64,000 nt of DNA from Marixanthomonas spongiae (GCF_003095375.1 NZ_QEHR01000007.1:124001-188000), one strand, 5' to 3'; shown: positions 17,897 through 26,986, numbered from the stretch's first letter. The notes: generated by a model not told the origin, from the sequence alone. Made by a program: numbers and translations.

Positions 17897-18958
17897 ATGC
17901 AATTACATCAAAGAATTAACGCTTTTACCGCTTTAGGGAGGTTTCTAAGGCAGTTTGCTGCTGAAAATCCCGTAAAAAATCAGGATGTATTAAACAATGA
18001 TCCTTATTTTTCTGAAATGTTACAAACAATGCAAACGGCAAAGCACCATAACGGTTGGTTTACAGAGGACAACATGCGTTTTAGCTGTGACAGTTGGGCG
18101 CAAGCGTTAACCGAAGAAAACATAACCAAATGGGCTGCTAACTATACCATTCCGGAAACCGAGCCAAAGATCGTCGCCATTGTTATGGCCGGCAATATCC
18201 CGTTGGTGGGCTTTCACGATTTCCTGTCGGTTTTATTAACAGGAAACAAGGTATTGGCAAAGTTATCGTCAAACGACAAGCATATACTGCCTTTGTTGGC
18301 GCGATATTTAATTTCGGTTGAACCGGAATTCAAAAACCACATTGCATTTACTGAAGAAAAGTTAACTGGTTTCGATGCTGTCATCGCCACCGGAAGCGAC
18401 AATACCGCACGCTATTTTGAGTATTACTTCAGTAAATACCCAAATATCATTCGCAAAAACAGGAACTCTGTGGCCGTATTGACCGGCAACGAAACCAAAG
18501 AAGAACTGCAATTGCTGGCCAATGATGTGTTTAGGTATTTTGGGTTGGGCTGTCGTAACGTTTCAAAACTTTTTATTCCTGAAACCTATGATTTCGATCA
18601 ATTCTTCAACGGAATGTTCTCTTGGAAGCACCTCATCAACAACCATAAATACATCAACAATTACGATTATAACAAAGCGGTATATTTAATGAGCGACATA
18701 TCCCTTTTGGACAACGAGTTTATGCTGCTGAAAAAAGACACGGGTTACTCCTCGCCTATTTCGGTACTGTTTTATGAAACTTATTCAAATTTGGATAGTG
18801 TACAAAATAAATTGAAAGCAGATTCCGGTAAAATACAGGCAGTTGTGTCAAATTGTGGCATTGATAATGAAATTTCCTTCGGAAAAGCACAGCACCCTCA
18901 ACTTTGGGATTATGCCGACGGTGTGGACACGGTAGACTTTTTGTTAAAATTATCTTGA
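17897..18958 (+). CDS. Acyl-CoA reductase (LuxC-like)
   Basis: A 353-residue protein resembling the LuxC acyl-CoA reductase family, which reduces acyl-CoA to aldehyde with NADPH through a cysteine thioester. Visible signs are VMAGNIPLVGFHDFLS near residues 97-112, the nucleotide-binding VIATGSDNTAR, and a candidate catalytic Cys in FGLGCRNVSKLF. It is shorter than the roughly 480-residue luminescence enzyme. There are no luxA, luxB, luxD or luxE genes nearby, so bioluminescence is not implied. Transcribed from its own promoter, upstream of serC. Confidence 0.82.
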   Translation: MQLHQRINAFTALGRFLRQFAAENPVKNQDVLNNDPYFSEMLQTMQTAKHHNGWFTEDNMRFSCDSWAQALTEENITKWAANYTIPETEPKIVAIVMAGNIPLVGFHDFLSVLLTGNKVLAKLSSNDKHILPLLARYLISVEPEFKNHIAFTEEKLTGFDAVIATGSDNTARYFEYYFSKYPNIIRKNRNSVAVLTGNETKEELQLLANDVFRYFGLGCRNVSKLFIPETYDFDQFFNGMFSWKHLINNHKYINNYDYNKAVYLMSDISLLDNEFMLLKKDTGYSSPISVLFYETYSNLDSVQNKLKADSGKIQAVVSNCGIDNEISFGKAQHPQLWDYADGVDTVDFLLKLS

Positions 18959-19115
18959 TAAGTTATTATCAAATTAACGTACAATAGCTTCAAAATTAGC
19001 ATCTTTGCATTGAAAAAATTAGTGATAGTTTCGTTATAGGATTGCAGAAAACCTCTATTAAAGGGCATCAACTCACCAAAAAATAACTGAAAAAAAAAAG
19101 AAAAACAATCACCCC

Positions 19116-20183
19116 ATGAAAAAACACAATTTTAGTGCTGGGCCATGTGTGTTGCCACAACCGGTGATGCAAAAAGCTTCCGAAGCGATTTTAAACTTCA
19201 ACGGCCTGGATTTGTCGCTACTCGAAATTTCTCACCGCAGTACCGATTTTACAGCGGTAATGGAACGCGCTCAAAAATTAGCTTTGGAACATTTAGGGCT
19301 GCAAGATAAAGGCTATAAAGCGCTTTTCCTCCAAGGAGGCGCGAGTATGGAATTTTTACGGGTAGCGTATAATTTATTGGAACAAAAAGCGGCCTATCTC
19401 AATACTGGTACGTGGTCCGTGAAAGCCATTAAAGAAGCAAAACTATTTGGAGAGATACTTGAAGTAGCGTCTTCTAAAGACCAAAATTTCAACTATGTGC
19501 CTAAAAACTACACAATCCCCTCAGATGCTGATTATTTTCATTGCACCAGCAACAACACGATTTTTGGAACCCAGCTAAAAAGTTTTCCTGAAACCAATGT
19601 TCCCATTGCTTGCGACATGAGCAGCGACATCTTTTCCCGGCAATTGGATTTTTCAAAATTCAGTATCATCTATGCCGGCGCCCAGAAAAACATGGGGCCC
19701 GCAGGCACTACCCTAATTGTGGTAAAAGAGGATGTTTTAGGCAAGGTGTCAAGAGCCATCCCTTCATTGATGGATTATAGAGTGCATATTGCCAAAAACA
19801 GTATGTTCAACACGCCGGCGGTTTTTGCCGTTTATGTTTCTATGTTGACCTTGGAGTGGTTAAAAGAAAAAGGAGGTATTTCAGCAATCGAAAAAGTGAA
19901 TGATAAAAAATCGAAACTACTTTATTCTGAAATAGACCGAAACCCCTTGTTTACCGGTTTTGTAGCCAATAAAGAAGACCGTTCTACCATGAACGCAACC
20001 TTTAACCTTACCGATGAAAATTTCAAAGAAAAATTTGACACCCTTTGGCAAGATGCTGGTATAAACGGTTTAAACGGTCACAGGAGCGTAGGTGGTTACA
20101 GGGCTTCCATGTACAATGCGTTAGAGCTTGAAAGCGTTCAGGTATTGGTTGATGTAATGAAAGAATTGGAAAGAAAAGCATAA
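19116..20183 (+). CDS. serC: Phosphoserine aminotransferase
   Basis: A 355-residue fold-type I PLP enzyme. The N-terminus FSAGPCVLPQPV is diagnostic, and the PLP lysine is Lys191 in YAGAQKNMGPAGT. It converts 3-phosphohydroxypyruvate and glutamate to phosphoserine in serine synthesis, and can act in pyridoxal synthesis. The C-terminal NGHRSVGGYRASMYNAL is also typical. A TTTG-ending -7-like box (CATCTTTG, 19000-19007) lies about 110 bp upstream. The next gene encodes the preceding step of the pathway. Confidence 0.97.
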   Translation: MKKHNFSAGPCVLPQPVMQKASEAILNFNGLDLSLLEISHRSTDFTAVMERAQKLALEHLGLQDKGYKALFLQGGASMEFLRVAYNLLEQKAAYLNTGTWSVKAIKEAKLFGEILEVASSKDQNFNYVPKNYTIPSDADYFHCTSNNTIFGTQLKSFPETNVPIACDMSSDIFSRQLDFSKFSIIYAGAQKNMGPAGTTLIVVKEDVLGKVSRAIPSLMDYRVHIAKNSMFNTPAVFAVYVSMLTLEWLKEKGGISAIEKVNDKKSKLLYSEIDRNPLFTGFVANKEDRSTMNATFNLTDENFKEKFDTLWQDAGINGLNGHRSVGGYRASMYNALELESVQVLVDVMKELERKA

Positions 20184-20269
20184 TACAAGATGGCTGATTG
20201 GTTTTTTTGAAGGCTAATTTTAAAGAAACTGTATCGAAGCAACATATTTTATAACACCTAAAAACAGTG

Positions 20270-20293
20270 GTGGCTGAGCGTAGCCGAAGCCAC
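20270..20293. repeat. Small palindromic intergenic hairpin element
   Basis: A 24-bp element starting GTGGCT and ending GCCAC lies in the serC-serA gap. Its inner part (GAGCGTAGCCGAA) is like short palindromes seen scattered between genes in flavobacterial genomes. There is only one copy here and no T run, so it is not a classical terminator. Confidence 0.45.
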
Positions 20294-20318
20294 AATTAGA
20301 AAATAAAAAATTGACTAT

Positions 20319-21278
20319 ATGAAAGTTTTAGCAAACGACGGAATTTCAAACAGCGGCATACAATTATTAGAACAAGCTGGTTTTGAAGTACTGACGGTAA
20401 AAGTAGCGCAAGAGCAACTTGAAAATTACATTAACAAAAACAACATAGACGTGCTTTTGGTACGTTCGGCCACAAAAGTGCGCAAAACTTTGATCGATGC
20501 GTGCCCAAGCCTTAAAATAATAGGCCGAGGCGGCGTTGGTATGGACAATATAGATGTGGACTACGCCCGCAGCAAAGACATACAGGTGGTCAACACCCCT
20601 GCTGCTTCTTCGGCATCGGTGGCCGAACTGGTTTTCGCCCATCTTTTTAGTGGTGTACGCCATTTGCACGATGCCAATAGAACCATGCCACTTGAAGGCG
20701 ATTCCAGGTTCAAGGAACTTAAAAAAACCTACGCCGGAGGTAAAGAGCTGCGAGGAAAAACCCTGGGCATCATCGGTTTTGGCCGTATAGGTTGCGAAGT
20801 GGCAAAAATAGCCTTAGGTTGTGGCATGAAAGTAATTGCGAGCGACAACCAAGTGGGCGAAGCAGATATCACCTTAGATTTTTACGATGGCCAACAAATA
20901 ACCCTTAAGATAAAAACCGCCCCGGTATCCCAACTCATTAAACACAGTGACTTTATTACCCTGCATGTTCCTTCGCAAAAAAGCCCTATAATTGGCGAAA
21001 CCGAAATCGACCAAATGAAAGACGGTGCCGCCATAATCAACACCGCACGTGGCGGAGTACTCGATGAAAAAGCTTTATTGGAAGCCTTGGAAAAAGGAAA
21101 ACTATCGTTTGCAGCCTTAGATACTTTTGAAGATGAACCCTCCCCAGCCATCAAGGTTTTAATGAATGGCAATATATCGTTAAGCCCACACATAGGTGCC
21201 GCCACCGAAGAGGCTCAAAACAGGATTGGCATAGAACTCGCCGAGCAAGTTGTATCGATACTAAAACCGGTTAATTAG
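20319..21278 (+). CDS. serA: D-3-phosphoglycerate dehydrogenase (short form)
   Basis: A 319-residue D-2-hydroxyacid dehydrogenase. The NAD-binding motif GFGRIG is at residues 153-158. The catalytic Arg is in NTARGGVLDE, Glu in EDEPSP and His in SPHIGAATEEAQ. It lacks the ACT domain of the long SerA, so it is probably not inhibited by serine through that domain. Placement directly after serC supports phosphoglycerate oxidation as its job. The 135-bp gap to serC contains a hairpin but no clear promoter. Confidence 0.9.
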   Translation: MKVLANDGISNSGIQLLEQAGFEVLTVKVAQEQLENYINKNNIDVLLVRSATKVRKTLIDACPSLKIIGRGGVGMDNIDVDYARSKDIQVVNTPAASSASVAELVFAHLFSGVRHLHDANRTMPLEGDSRFKELKKTYAGGKELRGKTLGIIGFGRIGCEVAKIALGCGMKVIASDNQVGEADITLDFYDGQQITLKIKTAPVSQLIKHSDFITLHVPSQKSPIIGETEIDQMKDGAAIINTARGGVLDEKALLEALEKGKLSFAALDTFEDEPSPAIKVLMNGNISLSPHIGAATEEAQNRIGIELAEQVVSILKPVN

Positions 21279-21322
21279 TTTTTAAGTACCTTTATCTATT
21301 CTACAATTAAATAAAAAACAAA

Positions 21323-21967
21323 ATGGCAGGAATACTCGATTTACTGAACAGCGAAATGGGCCAACAAATCATTGGTGGCATAAGCAAAGAGACCAAACAA
21401 CCACAAGATAAAACCGCATCGGTATTGTCTATGGGGCTCCCTATTTTAATGGGAGCAATGAAAAAGAACGCAAAATCTGAACAAGGTGCCTCTGGCCTGA
21501 TGAGCGCATTGAGCAGTGGCAAACACGATGGCAGTGTGCTGGACAATCTTGGCGGGTTTTTTGGCGGTGGGGTCAATGAAGAAGAAAAAGTAGATGGATT
21601 GGGCATTTTGGGCCACGTACTTGGAGGTTCTCAAGATAATGTGGTCGGGGCGCTTTCCAAAAAATCAGGGATGGACGCTAACTCGGTAATGCAAATATTG
21701 CAAGTGGCAGCACCTATTTTATTAGGCTTTCTTGGAAAAGAAAAAAGACAGCGAAATGTTGATTCACAATCCGGGATCACCAGTTTGCTCGGTAATATGA
21801 TGGCCGGCAACACCCAAGAAGAGCAAGAAAAAGAACAATCGTTGATCGAGTCATTATTAGACGGCGATAACGACGGCAGCGTGATCGACGATGTAGCCGG
21901 AATGGTGTTGGGCGGCGGCAAAAAAGGCGGCTTAGGTAATATGATAGGTGGTTTCTTCGGAAATTAA
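21323..21967 (+). CDS. DUF937 domain protein
   Basis: A 214-residue soluble protein without signal peptide, rich in Gly, Leu and Ala. DUF937-like repeats are visible: QIIGGISKETKQPQDKTASV in the first quarter and VMQILQVAAPILLGFLGK in the middle. Two short Gly/Asp segments with HDGSVLDNLGGFFGGG and NDGSVIDDVAGMVLGG are internal repeats. The family (including YidB) has no firm function. It starts 44 bp after serA and ends at a terminator, so it may be read from the serA transcript. Confidence 0.85.
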   Translation: MAGILDLLNSEMGQQIIGGISKETKQPQDKTASVLSMGLPILMGAMKKNAKSEQGASGLMSALSSGKHDGSVLDNLGGFFGGGVNEEEKVDGLGILGHVLGGSQDNVVGALSKKSGMDANSVMQILQVAAPILLGFLGKEKRQRNVDSQSGITSLLGNMMAGNTQEEQEKEQSLIESLLDGDNDGSVIDDVAGMVLGGGKKGGLGNMIGGFFGN

Positions 21968-21987
21968 CCTTCCCCAAACTATACCGA

Positions 21988-22019
21988 CCGTGTTTTGTTA
22001 TGCAGAACACGGTTTTTTT
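21988..22019 (+). terminator. Rho-independent terminator after DUF937 gene
   Basis: The stem CCGTGTT/AACACGG is followed by T7, about 20 bp after the stop codon. Confidence 0.9.
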
Positions 22020-22093
22020 ATTCCGCATACTTTAACAAGGACTTTTCTGTCTTTTCAGTATTTTCAGTATTTTTGCAAGTAGAAATATAGTCC

Positions 22094-22513
22094 ATGCGTT
22101 ACATTCTTTTTATTATAGCGGTTTCTTTGGCGGTTTACAGTTGCGATTCCACCAAATCTGCCATGAAAGGCGATAAGATCTCCGCAACCGAAAATGATAC
22201 CATACGCATTGCCAACGATAGCTTAGAATACGAAATTATCATCATAGAGCCTGGCTTCAATTCTTGGTTGGTAACCCAACCGTCCCGAGGCTATTATGGA
22301 TTAAATTATTTAGAAAACAAAAACCGTTTTTTTGTTTCTGAATTCAATGCCCGGGTGCGCAACCCACAGCGGTACAGCCCCAGTCTATACCCGCAGGAGA
22401 TAAATTACAATTTCAACACCGATTACGGTTACGAAGTAAATTACCTGCTCTACAATTATTTTGTTTATTTTCAAGAAAAGTACAATCAACATTTACCTGG
22501 CGGAAGAAGATGA
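22094..22513 (+). CDS. DUF6146 family lipoprotein
   Basis: A 139-residue exported protein. The signal ends at the lipobox AVYSC with Cys17. The mature part has the aromatic-rich YEIIIIEPGFNSWLVTQPSRG and a C-terminal tail with YNYFVYFQEKYNQHLPGGRR, which fit the flavobacterial DUF6146 family as I recall it. Function unknown. A -7 box TATTTTTG at 22068-22075 precedes the gene. Its stop overlaps the ATG of the next gene by 4 bp (ATGA), so the two are translationally coupled. Confidence 0.8.
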   Translation: MRYILFIIAVSLAVYSCDSTKSAMKGDKISATENDTIRIANDSLEYEIIIIEPGFNSWLVTQPSRGYYGLNYLENKNRFFVSEFNARVRNPQRYSPSLYPQEINYNFNTDYGYEVNYLLYNYFVYFQEKYNQHLPGGRR

Positions 22514-22809
22514 GAAAATTAAAACAACGTTGGGAGATCAGCTCCAATTGGCAATTGGCCGTCGTTTTTATAGTATTTGCAATAACAGGAAGCACAGCAG
22601 CTAAACTAGCAGCACCATTGACCCAGGCCATTGGCATTACCACAGACCACGGCTGGTACGTTTATTGGCCGATACGTATTTTGATCATTTTCCCGGCCTA
22701 TCAGGTTTTGTTGGTCTTTTTTGGTTGGCTTTTTGGTGAGTTTCGTTTTTTTTGGAATTTTGAAAAAAAGATGCTCCGCAGTATGGGGCTTCGTTTTATA
22801 AGGGTTTAA
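22510..22809 (+). CDS. DUF6787 family membrane protein
   Basis: A 99-residue inner-membrane protein with two hydrophobic segments (about 14-35 and 58-80), starting KLKQRWEISSNWQLAVV. It is of the flavobacterial DUF6787 type, recognised from the start sequence and its pairing with DUF6146. The C-terminus is basic (KKMLRSMGLRFIRV). Function unknown. It overlaps the previous gene by 4 bp and the next by 1 bp (TAATG), the middle member of a tightly coupled set. Confidence 0.8.
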   Translation: MRKLKQRWEISSNWQLAVVFIVFAITGSTAAKLAAPLTQAIGITTDHGWYVYWPIRILIIFPAYQVLLVFFGWLFGEFRFFWNFEKKMLRSMGLRFIRV

Positions 22810-23135
22810 TGGCTTCCAAAAAAAGTATAGCGCCCAATGTGTTGTCAGCTCTTTTAATAGGGCTGTTGCTGTTCCCATCCGCAGTTCAGTTTGCGCATAT
22901 CTTTGAAGGGCACGACCATAAACCGTGTAGCGAAATCACCACCCACCTTCACGAAAAGCAATTGGACTGTACCTTGTTCGATTTCCATTTTTCAAATTTC
23001 AGCTATTCCGTAGCTGAATATCCCGAATTTTATAGCTTAGATGAACCTTCAAAACTAGAAACGCGCTACTGTCCTGTAGAAGTAAGCGCCAATTCAGCTA
23101 CCTACTTTGTACGTGGCCCTCCCGCCAATTCTTAG
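22809..23135 (+). CDS. Exported His/Cys-containing protein paired with a TonB receptor
   Basis: A 108-residue protein with one N-terminal hydrophobic segment (residues 8-28), likely exported or anchored with its body in the periplasm. The mature part carries HIFEGHDHKPC and THLHEKQLDC, a cluster of His and Cys residues suited to binding zinc or copper. I recall no named family, but similar small proteins precede metal-type TonB receptors in flavobacteria. Its start overlaps the stop of the DUF6787 gene, and the TonB receptor follows after 42 bp. Confidence 0.72.
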   Translation: MASKKSIAPNVLSALLIGLLLFPSAVQFAHIFEGHDHKPCSEITTHLHEKQLDCTLFDFHFSNFSYSVAEYPEFYSLDEPSKLETRYCPVEVSANSATYFVRGPPANS

Positions 23136-23177
23136 TTCTCGACACACTTATTTTTTTTAATTCCAAACTAAGAACGT

Positions 23178-25457
23178 ATGAAATTATACACATGCATGCT
23201 ATTGGCATTCTTGGGCATAGCCAATATACATGCGCAAAACAACTTGCAAGGTACGGTAACCACAAAAGATACCGGCCAACCTTTGCCCGCTACCATTTAC
23301 ATTCCGCAACTTGAAAAAGGAACCGTTGCTTCCTTTGATGGGGCCTATGCCATTTCCAATATTCCTAAAGGAACTTATGCCGTGGTCTATTCGTATTTAG
23401 GATATGCAACCGTTTCTAAAAACATCCAGTTTTCAGGAAACAGTTCGATTACACATGATATTATTTTAACTGAAAGCGCCGTTGAAATGGAAGAGGTCGT
23501 TATTTCAACCCCATTTCATAAATTACAAGGCGATAATGTTATGAAAGTGGAACGGGCTTCTGCCCAAGCCCTACTTTCCAGTGGTGCGACGACCCTTTCC
23601 GAAGGGATTACAACGATTCCCGGCGTAGAAAGCATTAGTACTGGTACAGGCATCGGGAAACCGGTGATTCGCGGATTGAGCTCCAACCGGGTATTGACCT
23701 ATACCCAAGGGGTCCGGCTGGAAAACCAACAGTATGGCGATGAGCACGGTTTGGGCATCAACAGTGCCGGTGTGGAAAGCGTGGAAGTCATCAAAGGCCC
23801 TGCTTCCCTGCTCTATGGCAGTGATGCTTTGGGTGGGGTTTTATATATAAATCCTGAACGCTTTGCTGCAAACGGAAAAACGAAAGGCGACGTTCAAGGA
23901 GCTTATTTTTCAAACACTTTGGGTTCTGCTGTCAATGCCGGTGTGAAAACATCGGGCGAAAAATTCAAGTTTCTTGCCCGTGGTGCCTACAGTACGTACA
24001 GTGATTATAAAACTGGAAACGGACAACGGGTCACCAATACGCGCTTTAACGAAACAGATTTTAAAACCGGGATCCGATTTCAGGACAAGACGGTCAAGTC
24101 AACGCTTCGGTATAATTACAACCGATCCAACATCGGGATTCCTGAAACCATAGCAAACCAGACCACCAGCAAGGAACTGGAACTTCCTTTTCAAGAAATT
24201 GATAATCATATCCTTAGTTTGGAGCAAGTTTTGTTCTTCGGAAATTCAAGTTTAAACGTCAAAGCAGGTTATCAACATAACGACCGCAGGGAGTTTGAAG
24301 ACCACCATCATGAAGAAGAACATGATGGCGAAACCCATGAAGAAGAAGAAGAAGAACACGAACACGAACACGATGAAGGCCCTGCATTACAAATGAAATT
24401 GAACACCTTTAATTATGATGTGAAGTATAATCTTCCGCGGTTAGGAAATTTTGAAACCATCGCCGGAATCCAAGGAATGTACCAGACAAATACAAACTTT
24501 GGTGAAGAACTTTTAATACCAGATGCCACTGTTTTTGACTTTGGTATGTTTGCAACCACCCATTATCACTTGGAAAAAGTAGATTTTCAGGCAGGTGTAA
24601 GATATGACAGAAGATCGATAGACAGTGATGCAGCCGGAAATCCTATAGAAGATCACTATATCGCTTCTTTAAACCGTGATTTCAACAGTTTTAATGCAGC
24701 TGTTGGTGCGAAGATGGATTTTTCTGAACATATAGTTGCCCGTATTAATTTAGCTAGCGGATTTAGGGCTCCAAATTTAGCCGAGTTGACTTCCAATGGT
24801 TCACACAATGGCGCCAATCGTTATGAAATTGGCAATGCGGCCCTTACAAACGAACAAAACCTCCAAACCGATGTCTCTGTGGAATTTGGGAATGAACATG
24901 TAGAAATTTTCGCCAACGGATTTTATAATGCGGTGAACAATTACATTTACATAAGCCCTACCGACGAAACAATCGATGACAGCCAAGTTTTTCAATACGT
25001 ACAGTCTGATGCCACATTGTACGGAGGCGAATTTGGCGTGCACCTTCACCCACATCCGCTGGATTGGCTTCATGTGGAAAGTACTTTTGAAACCGTAACC
25101 GGTAAATTAAAGTCTGGGGGTTATTTACCTTTGATCCCTGCGAACACCCTGCGGAGCACACTTCGGGTTGAGTTTAACGAATCGAGGTATTTTAAAAAAC
25201 CACAAGCTTTTGCAACCCTCCAAAACACTTTTGCCCAAAACAATCCTGGCAGTTTTGAAACACCTACTAAGGGTTATAACTTGGTAAGTTTGGGAGCTTC
25301 CAATGTGTTTAAGTTGAACGATATAGCTTTGGAGCTGCAGTTTTCAGTCACCAACCTCTTTAATGAAACGTATATTTCGCACCTTTCCCGCTTAAAAAGA
25401 GATGCTATTTTAGATACTGGAAGAAGTATTAACGGTACGGTAAAAGTGAGTTTTTAA
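23178..25457 (+). CDS. TonB-dependent outer-membrane receptor, probably for zinc or another metal
   Basis: A 759-residue receptor. A signal peptide (1-19) is followed by a carboxypeptidase-regulatory-like domain (about 22-100), the plug domain (about 110-230, with GKPVIRGLSSNRVL and SLLYGSDALGGVLY), and a 22-strand-type beta barrel ending in Phe. Residues about 373-400 form an external-loop-sized stretch of His, Glu and Asp (HHHEEEH, EEEEEEHEHEHDEG), as in ZnuD-type zinc receptors. Together with the His-rich small protein just upstream this points to metal uptake. The metal is an inference. A terminator follows at 25489. Confidence 0.88.
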   Translation: MKLYTCMLLAFLGIANIHAQNNLQGTVTTKDTGQPLPATIYIPQLEKGTVASFDGAYAISNIPKGTYAVVYSYLGYATVSKNIQFSGNSSITHDIILTESAVEMEEVVISTPFHKLQGDNVMKVERASAQALLSSGATTLSEGITTIPGVESISTGTGIGKPVIRGLSSNRVLTYTQGVRLENQQYGDEHGLGINSAGVESVEVIKGPASLLYGSDALGGVLYINPERFAANGKTKGDVQGAYFSNTLGSAVNAGVKTSGEKFKFLARGAYSTYSDYKTGNGQRVTNTRFNETDFKTGIRFQDKTVKSTLRYNYNRSNIGIPETIANQTTSKELELPFQEIDNHILSLEQVLFFGNSSLNVKAGYQHNDRREFEDHHHEEEHDGETHEEEEEEHEHEHDEGPALQMKLNTFNYDVKYNLPRLGNFETIAGIQGMYQTNTNFGEELLIPDATVFDFGMFATTHYHLEKVDFQAGVRYDRRSIDSDAAGNPIEDHYIASLNRDFNSFNAAVGAKMDFSEHIVARINLASGFRAPNLAELTSNGSHNGANRYEIGNAALTNEQNLQTDVSVEFGNEHVEIFANGFYNAVNNYIYISPTDETIDDSQVFQYVQSDATLYGGEFGVHLHPHPLDWLHVESTFETVTGKLKSGGYLPLIPANTLRSTLRVEFNESRYFKKPQAFATLQNTFAQNNPGSFETPTKGYNLVSLGASNVFKLNDIALELQFSVTNLFNETYISHLSRLKRDAILDTGRSINGTVKVSF

Positions 25458-25488
25458 ATACGATTGTATTAAGAAGAAAAAAATTAAG

Positions 25489-25527
25489 CTTGGCTTTCTC
25501 TCCTTAAGGGAAAGCCAGGTTTTTTTT
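25489..25527. terminator. Terminator after TonB receptor
   Basis: CTTGGCTTTC pairs with GAAAGCCAGG (one G-T pair) and is followed by T8. An A-rich run to the left would let it also act on the opposite strand. Confidence 0.88.
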
Positions 25528-25564
25528 AAAAAACGTTGCCTACTTCATCACGTTACCTTGTAAC

Positions 25565-26059
25565 TTAACCTCCATACAGCAGTGATCCAATAACATTCAA
25601 ATCAATGCTTTTGTCTTCATTGATGTAATATTCCAGTACCATTTCACCCCAGTAGGTACCATCGGTAAAATCGGCCACCACCCAACGGTGGTTTAAAAAT
25701 TTTACTTTGTTAATCTTCATTCTCCCTTCTATACCATCATAAGGAACTATGGGGTTGTTTCCTTTTTCACCGTTTAGGTCATAGATGTGTTCACGCACGC
25801 GGTTTTCCACTTCAGCAGCTTCAAAGCCCATGTTTTCATAATAGGTCATGGCATTGTCGTTGCCCAGTAAACTAAAGTAGTTTACTTGCTGCAATCGCTG
25901 GACCAAGGAATCGTTTTTTTTTTCATAGGCCGATACCTTTTTCTTCAGTAATGCAATGTCGTTTTCCTGCGATTCGTAAATCTGCTTTTCGTTCATATAC
26001 TGAAATATAACGAACAACAATGCAAAAAAGAACAGGTACATATATATTTTCTTCTTCAT
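25565..26059 (-). CDS. Single-pass membrane protein with coiled coil, function unknown
   Basis: A 164-residue protein. Residues 5-22 form a membrane anchor, and residues about 28-60 form a coiled coil (IALLKKKVSAYEKKNDSLVQ). The remaining domain ends WGEMVLEYYINEDKSIDLNV and looks alpha/beta. The signal-anchor arrangement puts the C-terminal domain in the periplasm. I recognise the pattern as a flavobacterial hypothetical but not a family. Alone on the minus strand. Confidence 0.7.
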   Translation of the reverse strand: MKKKIYMYLFFFALLFVIFQYMNEKQIYESQENDIALLKKKVSAYEKKNDSLVQRLQQVNYFSLLGNDNAMTYYENMGFEAAEVENRVREHIYDLNGEKGNNPIVPYDGIEGRMKINKVKFLNHRWVVADFTDGTYWGEMVLEYYINEDKSIDLNVIGSLLYGG

Positions 26060-26155
26060 AATCAGTAGGCCGCTTTTAAACTAATTATCCTAATGTTTTG
26101 TGTAAAAGTTCAGGATAAGCTTCAGCGGAAATCTTTTGGGTTATTTATTGGTTTC

Positions 26156-26938
26156 TTAAAGTTCTATTTTCAATCCATCATAGGCCAAAAAAACTTGGTC
26201 GGGCAAATGTTTTGACACTTCTTCGTGAAAACCCATTAAATGGCTAATATGGGTAAAATACGCACGTTCGGGGTTTATTTTTTCAACAAATGCAAGCGCT
26301 TCGGCCAGGTTGAAATGTGAATGGTGCTCTTTTTCACGAAGGGCGTTTACCACCAGTACTTTGGTGCCTTTTATCTTTTCTGCTTCTTCCTCGGCAATGG
26401 TTTTAACATCGGTCAAATAAGTGAAATCATCAATTCGAAAGCCCAGTACGGGTATTTTGTTGTGCATGGCTTCAATGGGGGTCACTATTTTTTCGCTTAT
26501 CATAAACCGGGCCTTTTTGTCTATTTCAATTTCATCTAAAGTAGGGGCGCCAGGATATTTGCCTTCTATCTCAAAAATATAAGCAAAACGGTCGTGCAAC
26601 GAATCGAAAACCCGCTTGTGGGCATAGAAAGGAATGTTGCCCTGCTTAAAATAAAACGGGCGGATATCGTCTATTCCAGCGGTGTGGTCACTGTGTTCGT
26701 GGGTTAACAGTATTCCGTTTAAGTGTGTTACACCTTCCCGTAGCATTTGGTAGCGAAAATCGGGGCCGCAATCGATTACATAGTTATAGTTGTTCCATTG
26801 CAATAACACCGAAACCCGAAGGCGTTTATCCTTAGGGTCGTTGCTTTTGCAAACGGGGTGATCACTGCCAATTACGGGCACGCCCTGTGATGTTCCGGTG
26901 CCCAAAAATGTTACGGTAAGTCGATGCTTCATTGGCAC
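26156..26938 (-). CDS. MBL-fold metallohydrolase (PhnP-like)
   Basis: A 260-residue metallo-beta-lactamase fold protein. The zinc motif HEHSDH spans residues 80-85. The N-terminal FLGTGTSQGVPVIG is typical of the PhnP branch of phosphodiesterases. Further ligands are in EAMHNKIP and ERAYFTHISHLMG. Two Cys residues (CKSND, CGPDF) may be structural. PhnP cleaves cyclic phosphodiesters, but no phosphonate genes are near, so the substrate is open. Divergent from the gene at 27014. Confidence 0.88.
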   Translation of the reverse strand: MPMKHRLTVTFLGTGTSQGVPVIGSDHPVCKSNDPKDKRLRVSVLLQWNNYNYVIDCGPDFRYQMLREGVTHLNGILLTHEHSDHTAGIDDIRPFYFKQGNIPFYAHKRVFDSLHDRFAYIFEIEGKYPGAPTLDEIEIDKKARFMISEKIVTPIEAMHNKIPVLGFRIDDFTYLTDVKTIAEEEAEKIKGTKVLVVNALREKEHHSHFNLAEALAFVEKINPERAYFTHISHLMGFHEEVSKHLPDQVFLAYDGLKIEL

Positions 26939-26957
26939 AAAAATAACAGTATTTTTT

Positions 26958-26986
26958 TTGAATAGCTACGGTATTTCTTACCTTTG
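26958..26986 (+). promoter_or_regulatory. Bacteroidota-type promoter of the 483-aa conserved gene
   Basis: TTG at 26958-26960 and a perfect -7 box TACCTTTG at 26979-26986, 18 bp apart. The gene begins 28 bp downstream, leaving a leader of about 20 bases. Confidence 0.75.

Noticed and set aside
17897-18958. Bioluminescence (lux) operon
   Set aside because: Only a LuxC-like reductase is present; no luciferase or LuxD/LuxE genes are near, and serine genes follow.
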